Below are positions 53,562-61,084 of a stretch of 64,000 bases of DNA, in pieces. The notes beneath the pieces were generated by a model, which worked only from the letters and a program-made list of their open reading frames with translations, was not told the origin of the DNA and searched no databases. How positions within the stretch are numbered: position 1 is the stretch's first letter; every line of letters begins with the position of its first letter. The position numbers and the translations under genes were made by a program. This stretch comes from Amycolatopsis benzoatilytica AK 16/65 (GTDB lineage: Bacteria > Actinomycetota > Actinomycetes > Mycobacteriales > Pseudonocardiaceae), in NCBI RefSeq assembly GCF_000383915.1, contig NZ_KB912942.1:5358367-5422366 (forward strand). Direction: 5' to 3'.

Positions 53562-55136
53562 ATGGCTGCTGTCCAAACGGACGCGGCGTCGGCGGCACCG
53601 CGGCCGAGTCGGGGAGCACGCCGGCTCCCGGTCATGCTGGTGTCGGTTGTGCTGGTCGGCGCGTTCCTGGCCGGCGCGTGGGCGGCCTGGTTCTTCACCG
53701 TCGACGACGCGTTCATCAGCTTCCGGTACTCGGCGAACTTGGCCGCGGGGCACGGCCCGGTCTGGAACCTGCACAGTCCGCCGGTGGAAGGGTTCACGAA
53801 CTTCGCGTGGGTCGTGTGGGGCGCGCTCGGCTCGGTACTCGGGATCGCGCTGCCGCTGTTCACTAAGGTGACGTCGCTCGTGCTGGGCTTGGCGACGCTG
53901 GCGATGCTCATCCGCGAGGGGCACCGGCGGGGCGGGATGCCGGGCCTGCTGGTCGCGGCCGGTGCGTACGTGGTGTTCCTGCCGACTTACTTCCACCTCA
54001 CCAGCGGCCTCGAAACCGCGGCGTTCGCGGCGGTGCTGCTCCGGGTTGTCGTGCTCGGCCTGCGGACAGTCGAGGGGACGCGGGTAAGGGCGTGGGAGCC
54101 GCCGGCGCTGCTGGTCCTGCTGGGCATGATCCGGCCGGAAGGCGCGCTTGCCGCGCTGCCGGTCGTGCTGTGGTGGCTGGTGCGGCAGCACGGGAAGGCC
54201 CAGTGGGCCTGGACCGGTGCCGCGGCCGTCCTCGGCACCGGATACTTCGTCTGGCGCTGGCAGTTCTACGGCCAGTTGCTGCCGAACACGTTCTACGTCA
54301 AATTCGGGAATCTGGCGCACGGCCTGATCTGGACCAAACACACCACTCTGCTGCTGCTTCCGTTGCTGCTGCTGACGCTGTCGCTGCTGCTGCGGCGAAC
54401 CACGCGCGCGGCGGGCGCGCTGCTCGTCCTGACCGTCGCGGTCACTTATGTGACCTACGCGGTGTCCGGGCCGACGATGGACTATGTCGACCGGTTCGCC
54501 GATCACGCGGTGCCGGTGTTGTGCCTGGCCAGCGGAATCGCCGTCGGCACGCTCGGCAGTCGCGTCCTCGGCTCGATTCTCGGCGCGGTCGCTGTCGGCT
54601 GGTCCGCGTGGGCCGGTGCGACCGCACCGGACCTGCCGGCGATCGTGAACTACGGCCCGGATCTGCAACGTGCGCACGTCGCGATCGGCCAAGGGCTCGC
54701 CCAGTCGGATGTCCCGCCCGCCGCCCGCACGCTCGCGGTCACCGACGCCGGCGCGATCCCGTACTTCAGCGGCTGGGAAGCGATCGACTACCTCGGGCTC
54801 AACGACCGCGCCATCGCGCACGGCGCGAATCCCACCGACGTCGTCGTCCAGGCGCGTCCGACCGTCATCGTGGTGACCGCAGGCGAACCGACGCCGACCG
54901 CGGGCCGCTATGGATTCGACCTGGCACGCGGGACCGCGGGCTACGTCAAAGTCGATGCCGTGCTGATGCGCGAAGGCTACTGGCAGGTCGTGTACGCACT
55001 GCCCCAGTACGCGAACACCGTCAGCACCCACGTCCGCGCCGCCGTAGAACAAGCCGCGAGCGCCAACGACCCCGGCCAGCCGCAGGACACCATCAGCCGC
55101 TGGCTCGATCGGCTCCGCCGCCAACTCCCCCTCTGA
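53562..55136 (+). CDS. GT-C glycosyltransferase, AftB-like arabinofuranosyltransferase family
   Basis: A 524-residue polytopic protein. The first loop after TM1 carries DDAFISFRYSANLAAGHG and PPVEGFTNFAWVVW, the acidic GT-C signature of AftB-type enzymes. About ten helices follow, then an extracytoplasmic C-terminal domain. AftB adds terminal arabinofuranose to arabinan using decaprenyl-phosphoryl arabinose. GGAGG precedes the ATG at 53562. The neighbouring lysozyme gene fits a cell-envelope role. The precise sugar cannot be told from sequence. Confidence 0.75.
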   Translation: MAAVQTDAASAAPRPSRGARRLPVMLVSVVLVGAFLAGAWAAWFFTVDDAFISFRYSANLAAGHGPVWNLHSPPVEGFTNFAWVVWGALGSVLGIALPLFTKVTSLVLGLATLAMLIREGHRRGGMPGLLVAAGAYVVFLPTYFHLTSGLETAAFAAVLLRVVVLGLRTVEGTRVRAWEPPALLVLLGMIRPEGALAALPVVLWWLVRQHGKAQWAWTGAAAVLGTGYFVWRWQFYGQLLPNTFYVKFGNLAHGLIWTKHTTLLLLPLLLLTLSLLLRRTTRAAGALLVLTVAVTYVTYAVSGPTMDYVDRFADHAVPVLCLASGIAVGTLGSRVLGSILGAVAVGWSAWAGATAPDLPAIVNYGPDLQRAHVAIGQGLAQSDVPPAARTLAVTDAGAIPYFSGWEAIDYLGLNDRAIAHGANPTDVVVQARPTVIVVTAGEPTPTAGRYGFDLARGTAGYVKVDAVLMREGYWQVVYALPQYANTVSTHVRAAVEQAASANDPGQPQDTISRWLDRLRRQLPL

Positions 55137-55153
55137 CCGCGGCCCGCGACGAC

Positions 55154-55175
55154 CTCGGGCTCGGCCAAGCCCGAG
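55154..55175 (+). terminator. Hairpin after the GT-C gene
   Basis: CTCGGGCT (55154-55161) and AGCCCGAG (55168-55175) form a perfect eight-base stem with a six-base loop, 18 bases after the stop codon of the GT-C gene. It is a probable terminator. Confidence 0.5.
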
Positions 55176-55276
55176 ACTTCCGGCAGGCCACCCGCGGGAC
55201 CGTCATCGTCGGCGTCGCGGCGCTCCCCGATGCTCATGACGAGCGCCGTCACCGCACCCGCGGCCGGGCCTCGGGA

Positions 55277-55873
55277 TCAGGATGACGTGGTCGTGACGAG
55301 TCCGTGGAGCAGGGCGTCGACGATGCGGGCGGGCAGGTCCGGTTCGAGCGGCTCGCGGGTGAGCACGATTCTGAAGTGCAGTGGCGCGACGAGCAGCTCG
55401 AGCACGAAGCGGGGGTCGGCGGTGTCCGGCAGCTCTCCCCGCTGGATCGCCCGCGCGGCGATCTGGCCGGAGTGGGCGTAGCGGGCGTTCCAGTACTGGT
55501 CGCGCAGTCGCCGGGTGGCCGGGTCATCGCCGGCCGAGGCCAGCGTTCGATCGAGGGCGTTGCCAGCGGGCGAGGTCAGGTATTTGGCGAGCGCGGTGGC
55601 GTAGGCGATCAGATCGCCCCGCAACGTCCCGCTGTCGGGCACCGGAAGCTGTTCGGCGGCATCGGTGAGGAGAGCGTCGATGATGAGGTTCTCGCGGGTG
55701 CCCCACCGTCGGAAGATCGACGTCTCATTCACCTGCGCCCGCCGGGCCACCTCGGACACCGTCAGGCCGGTCAGCCCCTGGTCTTGCAGGAGCTGGTTGG
55801 TGGCTTCGAGGACAGCGGCGCGCACGCGCGCCGCCCGTCCGCCAGGCCGACGCCGGACGTCCGCATCACTCAC
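55277..55873 (-). CDS. TetR family regulator of the CocE/cyclase/FAH operon
   Basis: A 198-residue TetR regulator with HTH (LTGLTVSEVARRAQVNETSI then FRRWGTRENLIIDALL) and a C-terminal TetR_C domain (GTLRGDLIAYATALAKYLTS). It starts with GTG at 55873, divergent from the CocE-type gene; the gap holds an 18-base imperfect dyad. It likely represses that operon until a substrate appears. Confidence 0.92.
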   Translation of the reverse strand: MSDADVRRRPGGRAARVRAAVLEATNQLLQDQGLTGLTVSEVARRAQVNETSIFRRWGTRENLIIDALLTDAAEQLPVPDSGTLRGDLIAYATALAKYLTSPAGNALDRTLASAGDDPATRRLRDQYWNARYAHSGQIAARAIQRGELPDTADPRFVLELLVAPLHFRIVLTREPLEPDLPARIVDALLHGLVTTTSS

Positions 55874-55890
55874 GGGACAGCACTCTAATA

Positions 55891-55947
55891 CAAGTCTTCT
55901 TGCTTTAGTGCGGGCGAGTCGCCATACTCCTGAAGCAAGCAGACTGG
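55891..55947 (+). promoter_or_regulatory. 18-base inverted repeat between TetR and the CocE operon
   Basis: CAAGTCTTCTTGCTTTAG (55891-55908) and CTGAAGCAAGCAGACTGG (55930-55947) are inverted copies with 15 of 18 positions matching. Each arm may bind one TetR dimer or the pair may form one large operator. It covers the expected promoter region. Confidence 0.6.
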
Positions 55948-56045
55948 CTTTAAGGGCGACCGACGGATGCTGGCGACCCGGACGACGTGGTCGCCGCGGC
56001 GGCCCCCGGACTCGGCCCGCCCGCCCCTCCGACAGGAGTACTGAG

Positions 56046-57557
56046 ATGCGCATCGAACGGGACATCGAGGTCCCCACCCGCACCGGCTCGCCGATCCTGG
56101 CCGACGTGTTCCTGCCCGACGACGACGGCGTGTTTCCCGTGCTGGCGTCGATCAGCCCGTACGGCAAGGACGTGCACTGGCCGGACCGCTACCCGCTCTA
56201 CGAACTCGTGCCGCACAACGAGCACATGGTGTGGGAGACCCCGGATCCCGAGTGGTGGACGGCCCGCGGCTACGCGGTGCTGCGCGCCGACACCCGGGGC
56301 ACCGGCAAGTCGCCGGGCCGGATGGACCTGATGAGCTCGAGTGATTCCGAGGACTTCTACGACGTCGTCGAATGGGCAGCCGGACAGTCGTGGTCCAACG
56401 GCAAGGTGGCCTCCAGCGGCATCTCGTGGCTCGCGATCATGGGCTGGCGGGTGGCGGAGCTCCAGCCACCGCACCTCGCCGCGATCGTGGCCTGGGAAGG
56501 CGCGACCGACTTCTACCGCGACTTCATCTACCAAGGCGGCCTGTACGCCCACGGCTTCGTCGAGTTCTGGTGGAACCGTCAGATCACCCCCCAGCGCAAC
56601 AACGACGACGGCGACGACTGGCGCGAGGTGCTTCCGCAGCATCCGGTGCTCGACGACTACCACCGAGCGCACATCGTCGATCTCGACCGCGTCAGGGTGC
56701 CCGTGCTGTCGGCCGGAAACTGGGGTGCCCTGCATGTGCACCTGCGCGGCAACATCGAAGGCTGGGCCCGCGCGGCGTCACGGGACAAGTGGCTCGTGGT
56801 GCACACCGGCACCCATATCGATCCCTACTACGCCGAGTGGGCGCTGGATCTGCAGCTGCGCTTCCTCGACCGTTTCCTCAAAGATCAGCCCGACCGCATG
56901 GACGGCGTGGCCCCGGTGCGACTGGCGATCCGGCACGGGCGCGAGATCGAATGGCGAGACGCCGCGGACTTCCCGCTCCCGCAGACCAAGTGGCGCGAGC
57001 TTCACCTCGGCGACCGCGTCCTCGACTGGGACCCGCCCGAGGACGCCACGACGGTGGCCTATCCCGCCAGCTTCGACACCGCCCCAGCGTCCGAACCGCT
57101 CGAGCTGACCGGTCCGGTCGCGCTGCGGCTGTGGCTGAGCGCCGACCAGGACGACCTCGACGTCTTCGCGCGAGTGCAGCACATCGGCACCGATGGCGAG
57201 CCGATCCCGGGTGTCGGCCCGCAAGGCGACGCGGTCCCGATGGCCATGGGCTGGCTCAAGGCTTCCCACCGCGAGACCGACCCCGAGCGGTCGCTGCCGC
57301 ACCGGCCGTGGCACCCCCACGCCCGCGAGATCGCCCTCGTGCCCGGCGAGCCGACCCTGCTCGAGGTCGAGATCTGGCCCACCAGCATCACCCTCGCGCC
57401 GGGCGAGCGGCTGCGCCTGGAATTGGTCGTCGGGGACAGCGACCTCGGCTTCCTGACCCACGACCACCCCGATCTACGCCGCCCGGCGACCACCGCCGCC
57501 ATCCACGTCGGCGGCGACCACGCCTCCCACCTGCTCGTCCCCGTCATCCCGCGATAG
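56046..57557 (+). CDS. CocE/NonD family hydrolase
   Basis: A 503-residue hydrolase of the CocE/X-Pro dipeptidyl-peptidase S15 family. The nucleophile elbow is SSGISWLAIMG; the oxyanion stretch is ISPYGKDVHWPDRYP and DTRGTGKSPGRMD; a C-terminal jelly-roll lies from about residue 330 (LELTGPVALRLWLSADQDDL). Members cleave esters or amides of bulky acids. An AGGAG site precedes the ATG. First in a three-gene operon with a cyclase-family and an FAH-type hydrolase. Confidence 0.9.
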   Translation: MRIERDIEVPTRTGSPILADVFLPDDDGVFPVLASISPYGKDVHWPDRYPLYELVPHNEHMVWETPDPEWWTARGYAVLRADTRGTGKSPGRMDLMSSSDSEDFYDVVEWAAGQSWSNGKVASSGISWLAIMGWRVAELQPPHLAAIVAWEGATDFYRDFIYQGGLYAHGFVEFWWNRQITPQRNNDDGDDWREVLPQHPVLDDYHRAHIVDLDRVRVPVLSAGNWGALHVHLRGNIEGWARAASRDKWLVVHTGTHIDPYYAEWALDLQLRFLDRFLKDQPDRMDGVAPVRLAIRHGREIEWRDAADFPLPQTKWRELHLGDRVLDWDPPEDATTVAYPASFDTAPASEPLELTGPVALRLWLSADQDDLDVFARVQHIGTDGEPIPGVGPQGDAVPMAMGWLKASHRETDPERSLPHRPWHPHAREIALVPGEPTLLEVEIWPTSITLAPGERLRLELVVGDSDLGFLTHDHPDLRRPATTAAIHVGGDHASHLLVPVIPR

Positions 57558-57604
57558 CGCCCCACTGCCGCCCCGTGCCGGCCTCTCCCGAAAAGGAATC
57601 GCCC

Positions 57605-58387
57605 ATGCGACGACTCGTGGACATCTCGGTCCCGCTGCAGAGCGGAATCGCCTCCGACCCACCCGGCCACCGGCCCTCGATCACCTACATCGACCACCAG
57701 CAGTCAGTCCCGGACATGCTCCGCTTCTTCCCGGGCGCGACGGCCGCGGACCTGCCCGACGGCGAGGGCTGGGCGATCGAGCGGATCGAGGCCACCACCC
57801 ACACCGGCACCCACCTCGACGCCCCCTATCACTACGCGTCCACTATGGACGGAGGCCGCCCGGCCATCACGATCGACGAGGTCCCCCTGCACTGGTGCTT
57901 CCAGAATGGGGTCAAGCTCGACTTCCGCCACCTCCCCGACGGCCACGTCGTCACCCCCGCCGACATCGACACCGAGCTCGACCGGATCGGCCACCAGCTG
58001 CGCCCGCTCGACATCGTGCTGGTCAACACCCGCGCCGGCACCCGCTACGGCCAGGACGACTACGTCGCCTCCGGCTGCGGAGTCGGCCGCGCCGCCACCC
58101 TGCACGTGCTCGAACAAGGAGTGCGGGTGACCGGCACCGACGCCTGGAGCTGGGACGCCCCGTTCTCGTTCACCGCCGAGCGCTACGCCCGCGACCACGA
58201 CGCCTCCGTCATCTGGGAGGGCCACCGGGCAGGCCGCGAGATCGGCTACTGCCACCTCGAGAAGCTGCACAACCTGGAGAGCCTCCCGGCATACGGCTTT
58301 CAGGTTGCCTGCTTCCCGGTCAAGATCCACGCGGCGTCGGCAGGCTGGACCCGCGCGGTGGCGATCTTCGACGAGGAGACGGCATGA
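57605..58387 (+). CDS. Cyclase family protein (kynurenine-formamidase-like)
   Basis: A 260-residue hydrolase with the metal motif HTGTHLDAPYH (HxGTHxDxPxH) near residue 66 and a second conserved stretch GVGRAATLHVLEQGVRVTGT. Proteins of this family hydrolyse formyl amides, lactams or lactones. The stop codon overlaps the next start (ATGA at 58384). The metal is likely Mn or Zn. With CocE and FAH-type genes it suggests stepwise ring or ester opening. Confidence 0.9.
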   Translation: MRRLVDISVPLQSGIASDPPGHRPSITYIDHQQSVPDMLRFFPGATAADLPDGEGWAIERIEATTHTGTHLDAPYHYASTMDGGRPAITIDEVPLHWCFQNGVKLDFRHLPDGHVVTPADIDTELDRIGHQLRPLDIVLVNTRAGTRYGQDDYVASGCGVGRAATLHVLEQGVRVTGTDAWSWDAPFSFTAERYARDHDASVIWEGHRAGREIGYCHLEKLHNLESLPAYGFQVACFPVKIHAASAGWTRAVAIFDEETA

Positions 58388-59304
58388 GAATCGGTTCCTT
58401 GCTCGTCGACGGTGTGCCGCGCTACGGCGTCATCGACGGCGATCGCATCGATCTGCTTCCCGAGACCGCAGACGTCTTCGAAGTGCTCGCCGCCGGGCAA
58501 GCCGTAGCGGCAGGCGAACGGTCGGCCTGGGACGAAACCGCCTCGATCGCCGTCCCGGTGCCGATCGCCAGCATCCGCGACTTCATCACCTTCGAACAGC
58601 ACACGGCCGGCTCGCTCCGCGCGATCACCGGGAACAGCGACGTCCCGGACGCGTGGTACGAAGCGCCCGCTTTCTACTTCACCAACCCGCATGCGGCGAT
58701 CGGCTCCGGCGCACCGGTCCCGATGCCGCCCGGATGCGAAGTGCTGGACTTCGAACTCGAAGTCGCGGTCGTGATCGGCACCGCGGGTTTCAACCTGTCC
58801 GCGGCCGAGGCGGTGAACCACATCGCCGGGTTCACCATTCTCAACGACTGGTCCGCCCGCGACCTGCAGAGCCGGGAAATGCGCGTCGGTCTCGGGCCGG
58901 CCAAGGGCAAGGACACCGCCACCACCCTCGGCCCAGTGCTCGTCACCCCCGACGAACTCGCCCACTACGAAAGCGATGGCCGGTACGACCTCGCCATGGA
59001 GGTCTTCGTCAACGACGCCCGCATCGGCGGCGACACACTCGCGAACATGGCCTGGACCTTCGCCGAGCTGATCGCCTACGCCAGCCGCGGCACCTGGGTC
59101 CGGCCCGGCGACGTGCTCGGCTCCGGCACCTGCGGCAGCGGCTGCCTCGCCGAACTGTGGGGATGGCACGGCGAGCGGCAACCACCGCCACTGCGCATCG
59201 GCGACACCGTCCGCATGACCGTGCAAGGGATCGGCACCATCCACAACACCGTGATCGCCGGGCCGCCTCTGCACGACGTTCCGCCCGCTCGCCGCTCACG
59301 CTGA
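58384..59304 (+). CDS. Fumarylacetoacetate hydrolase family protein
   Basis: A 306-residue FAH-fold protein: FYFTNPHAAIGSGAPVPMPP, LDFELEVAVVIGTAGFNLSA (metal Glu residues), GFTILNDWSARDLQSREMRV, LGPAKGKDTATTLGPVLVTP and GSGCLAELWG. FAH enzymes cleave C-C bonds of 1,3-diketo acids or act as isomerases and decarboxylases. It overlaps the cyclase gene by four bases. It probably performs the last step of the pathway. Substrate unknown. Confidence 0.93.
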   Translation: MRIGSLLVDGVPRYGVIDGDRIDLLPETADVFEVLAAGQAVAAGERSAWDETASIAVPVPIASIRDFITFEQHTAGSLRAITGNSDVPDAWYEAPAFYFTNPHAAIGSGAPVPMPPGCEVLDFELEVAVVIGTAGFNLSAAEAVNHIAGFTILNDWSARDLQSREMRVGLGPAKGKDTATTLGPVLVTPDELAHYESDGRYDLAMEVFVNDARIGGDTLANMAWTFAELIAYASRGTWVRPGDVLGSGTCGSGCLAELWGWHGERQPPPLRIGDTVRMTVQGIGTIHNTVIAGPPLHDVPPARRSR

Positions 59305-59515
59305 AGGCGAAACCTCCACGACCGTCGATTCTCGTGCGAGCATCCCGGATCGCGTGCCGCACCGGAGCACCGGTCCATGCAATGTCCGGATAAGAGACCT
59401 GTCTTGCGTGACGAATCGCCCGACCTGGAGGCGGTGACGCAAACCCACGCAGTTCGCCAGGTCCGGGGGCCGACGATCCCGGCCAGCGGCACCTGAAGTC
59501 CACAAAGGACTCATT

Positions 59516-59704
59516 GTGACCTCGACAGCGAACGCCCTGGCGAGCGGTCAGGCCCCGCCCTTCGACGCTGCGCAGTGCGTGGAAACGCTCACTGCGTGGG
59601 TGCGCACGCCCGCCCCGGCTGCCGACGCCGAAGTTCTCCGCGCCAGGACCGCGGCCACCTACTTCGGCTACTGCACCGTCCGGACCGCTGTCGTCAGTGC
59701 ATGA
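59516..59704 (+). CDS. Possible small protein, unknown
   Basis: A 62-residue frame starting with GTG after AAAGGA and reading SGQAPPFDAAQCVETLTAWV and TAATYFGYCTVRTAVV. The last 37 bases overlap the tail of the convergent small gene. I do not recognise the family, and the composition is not decisive. It may be non-coding. Confidence 0.3.
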   Translation: MTSTANALASGQAPPFDAAQCVETLTAWVRTPAPAADAEVLRARTAATYFGYCTVRTAVVSA

Positions 59705-59889
59705 CGGGCCCGCCGCTCGGTGAGCAGCGGTACGAAGTCACGAATCCGAGCGTCCTCGAAGGCGCGGTAGCTCTCATCCACCACATCATGGATGTGGTCG
59801 GCACTGTGGACAGTGCCGAACTTCGCGGTCAGCCGCTGGACGACGAGCCGGATTTCGAGGAGCTCGCGAAGGGAGGGGTGAGTGGACAT
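59668..59889 (-). CDS. Small three-helix-bundle-domain protein
   Basis: A 73-residue protein: LRELLEIRLVVQRLTAKFGT, VHSADHIHDVVDESYRAFED and ARIRDFVPLLTERRARHAL. This is the sequence type of actinobacterial three-helix bundle dimerisation proteins of unknown function, found near transport or stress genes. AAGGAG precedes the ATG at 59889. It stands alone. Confidence 0.75.
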   Translation of the reverse strand: MSTHPSLRELLEIRLVVQRLTAKFGTVHSADHIHDVVDESYRAFEDARIRDFVPLLTERRARHALTTAVRTVQ

Positions 59890-60257
59890 GCTTTCGTCTC
59901 CTTCGGCGAAAGTCCTCTCGGTCTCGCCTCCGAAGGTAACCGCCGCGTGCCGCTGCGCCCAGGGGCCAATGTCCCCGCGCCGTAGGCACTTCGTCCCCGT
60001 CGCGACGCGAGACCCGGCGATCCTCGTCCGACCCGGTGCCTCCCGACGGATCGGCACCCGCGAACCGCGGGTGCTGGTAGACGCCGCCTGGGCGAAAGAC
60101 GCCCAGCGGATCGAAAACGCGGCGAAGGAGCTTCGGTGTCACCGCCGGTCCGTCCGCCGCGATGCCCGGGCTCGAGACGCCGTCAAGGGAACTTTGAGGG
60201 AATCTGAGTCCCTCAATGTTCCCTTCACGGCACCCGGGCAATGCCCGAAGTCGTTGT
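59890..60257. other. Gap with a repeat element
   Basis: About 370 bases. No supported gene. A minus-strand frame reads LLRRVFDPLGVFRPGGVYQH, reminiscent of FAD-oxidase tails, but has no supporting context. The repeat at 60182-60228 is the only clear feature. Confidence 0.4.
60182..60228 (+). repeat. Long inverted-repeat element, copy 1
   Basis: AAGGGAACTTTGAGGG (60185-60200) and CCCTCAATGTTCCCTT (60210-60225) pair at 15 of 16 positions around AATCTGAGT. The reverse complement of the centre shares GACTCAGATTCCC with the copy at 63850. It lies between convergent and same-strand gene ends, so it could act as a terminator and is probably a member of a dispersed repeat family. Confidence 0.7.
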
Positions 60258-60737
60258 TCACTCCGCGCCGGAGCCCGGCGACGGCTCGAGAATCACGACC
60301 GCGGTCTGGCCGGGCCGGCGCGCCGCGTAGGCGTCGAGATTCTTGTCCAGCTCGCGCCACCGAGCCCAGAGCCGCTCTCGCTCCTCGCCGTCGGCCGCTC
60401 GGCCCCGGATGCGGTGCTGGCCGTCGACCAGCGTCACGGTCGCTTCGGGACGGGCCTGCAGGTTCAGCCACCACGCCGGCTCGGGCCCGGCCCAGCCGTT
60501 CATCGCGAGTGTGACCAGATCCGGGCCGTCACGGAAGTAGGCGAGGATCACGCCGCGCTCCTGGCCAGTCCGCCGGCCCACGGTTGTCAGCCGCATGGTG
60601 CCCCACCGGTCCGGCTTCGGCGGCCATAACCCGGCCCGGCCCCGCGTGAGGCGATACAGAGCGCGGTGCCCCTTCCACGCCAAGCGGATGAACCACCGTG
60701 GCGGAAGCGGCGCAGATCGCGTGCGTTCGTCGGACAT
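60258..60737 (-). CDS. Deazaflavin (F420)-dependent nitroreductase family protein
   Basis: A 159-residue DDN-type protein: WGTMRLTTVGRRTGQERGVI, LAYFRDGPDLVTLAMNGWAG, PEPAWWLNLQARPEATVTLV and REL-rich C-terminal helix. This is the split-barrel fold that binds F420, as in Mycobacterium Ddn. Such enzymes reduce quinones or nitro compounds. The ATG at 60737 follows GGAGG. The organism should make F420. Confidence 0.9.
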   Translation of the reverse strand: MSDERTRSAPLPPRWFIRLAWKGHRALYRLTRGRAGLWPPKPDRWGTMRLTTVGRRTGQERGVILAYFRDGPDLVTLAMNGWAGPEPAWWLNLQARPEATVTLVDGQHRIRGRAADGEERERLWARWRELDKNLDAYAARRPGQTAVVILEPSPGSGAE

Positions 60738-60867
60738 CGCACCTCCGATGCTCTCGATCGGCCGACCGTAGGTCCGCGCCGGACCCGCGTCGTAGGGCCG
60801 CTGGTCCAGAGACACCGGGCCGACAGTCCATCGCGCGACGGTCACGTACCTCCGCGCCCCGGCGAGA

Positions 60868-61059
60868 GTGCGTTCGAAACCCAGCCCTGCGTACCGACGC
60901 TTGCGCCGGGCCCTGGCCAAGCGGTCCTGGCTGCGCCCGGTCGCCGTCACTGTCTTCGGCGGCGTCGACCCGCCCGGACGCACGAATCGGCACCGACGGG
61001 ACCTGCGGAACTGGGACGCGATCCGGCGCTGGGCCCGGCAGATGCCGGAGCGGTCCTGA
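60868..61059 (+). pseudogene. Flavodoxin-domain protein, C-terminal remnant
   Basis: The plus frame reads LRPVAVTVFGGVDPPGRTNR then RDLRNWDAIRRWARQMPER. This resembles the last strand and helix of flavodoxin-domain proteins of the HemG-like group (GDFRDWDAIRAWA). The rest of the gene is missing and no start with homology exists. Confidence 0.4.
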
Positions 61060-61084
61060 CGACGTTTGCCCGTCGTCGCGGTCC

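Noticed and set aside
59786..60241. FAD-oxidase-like C-terminal sequence on the minus strand
   Set aside because: Only one short stretch (FDPLGVFRPGG) is suggestive; no upstream domain.
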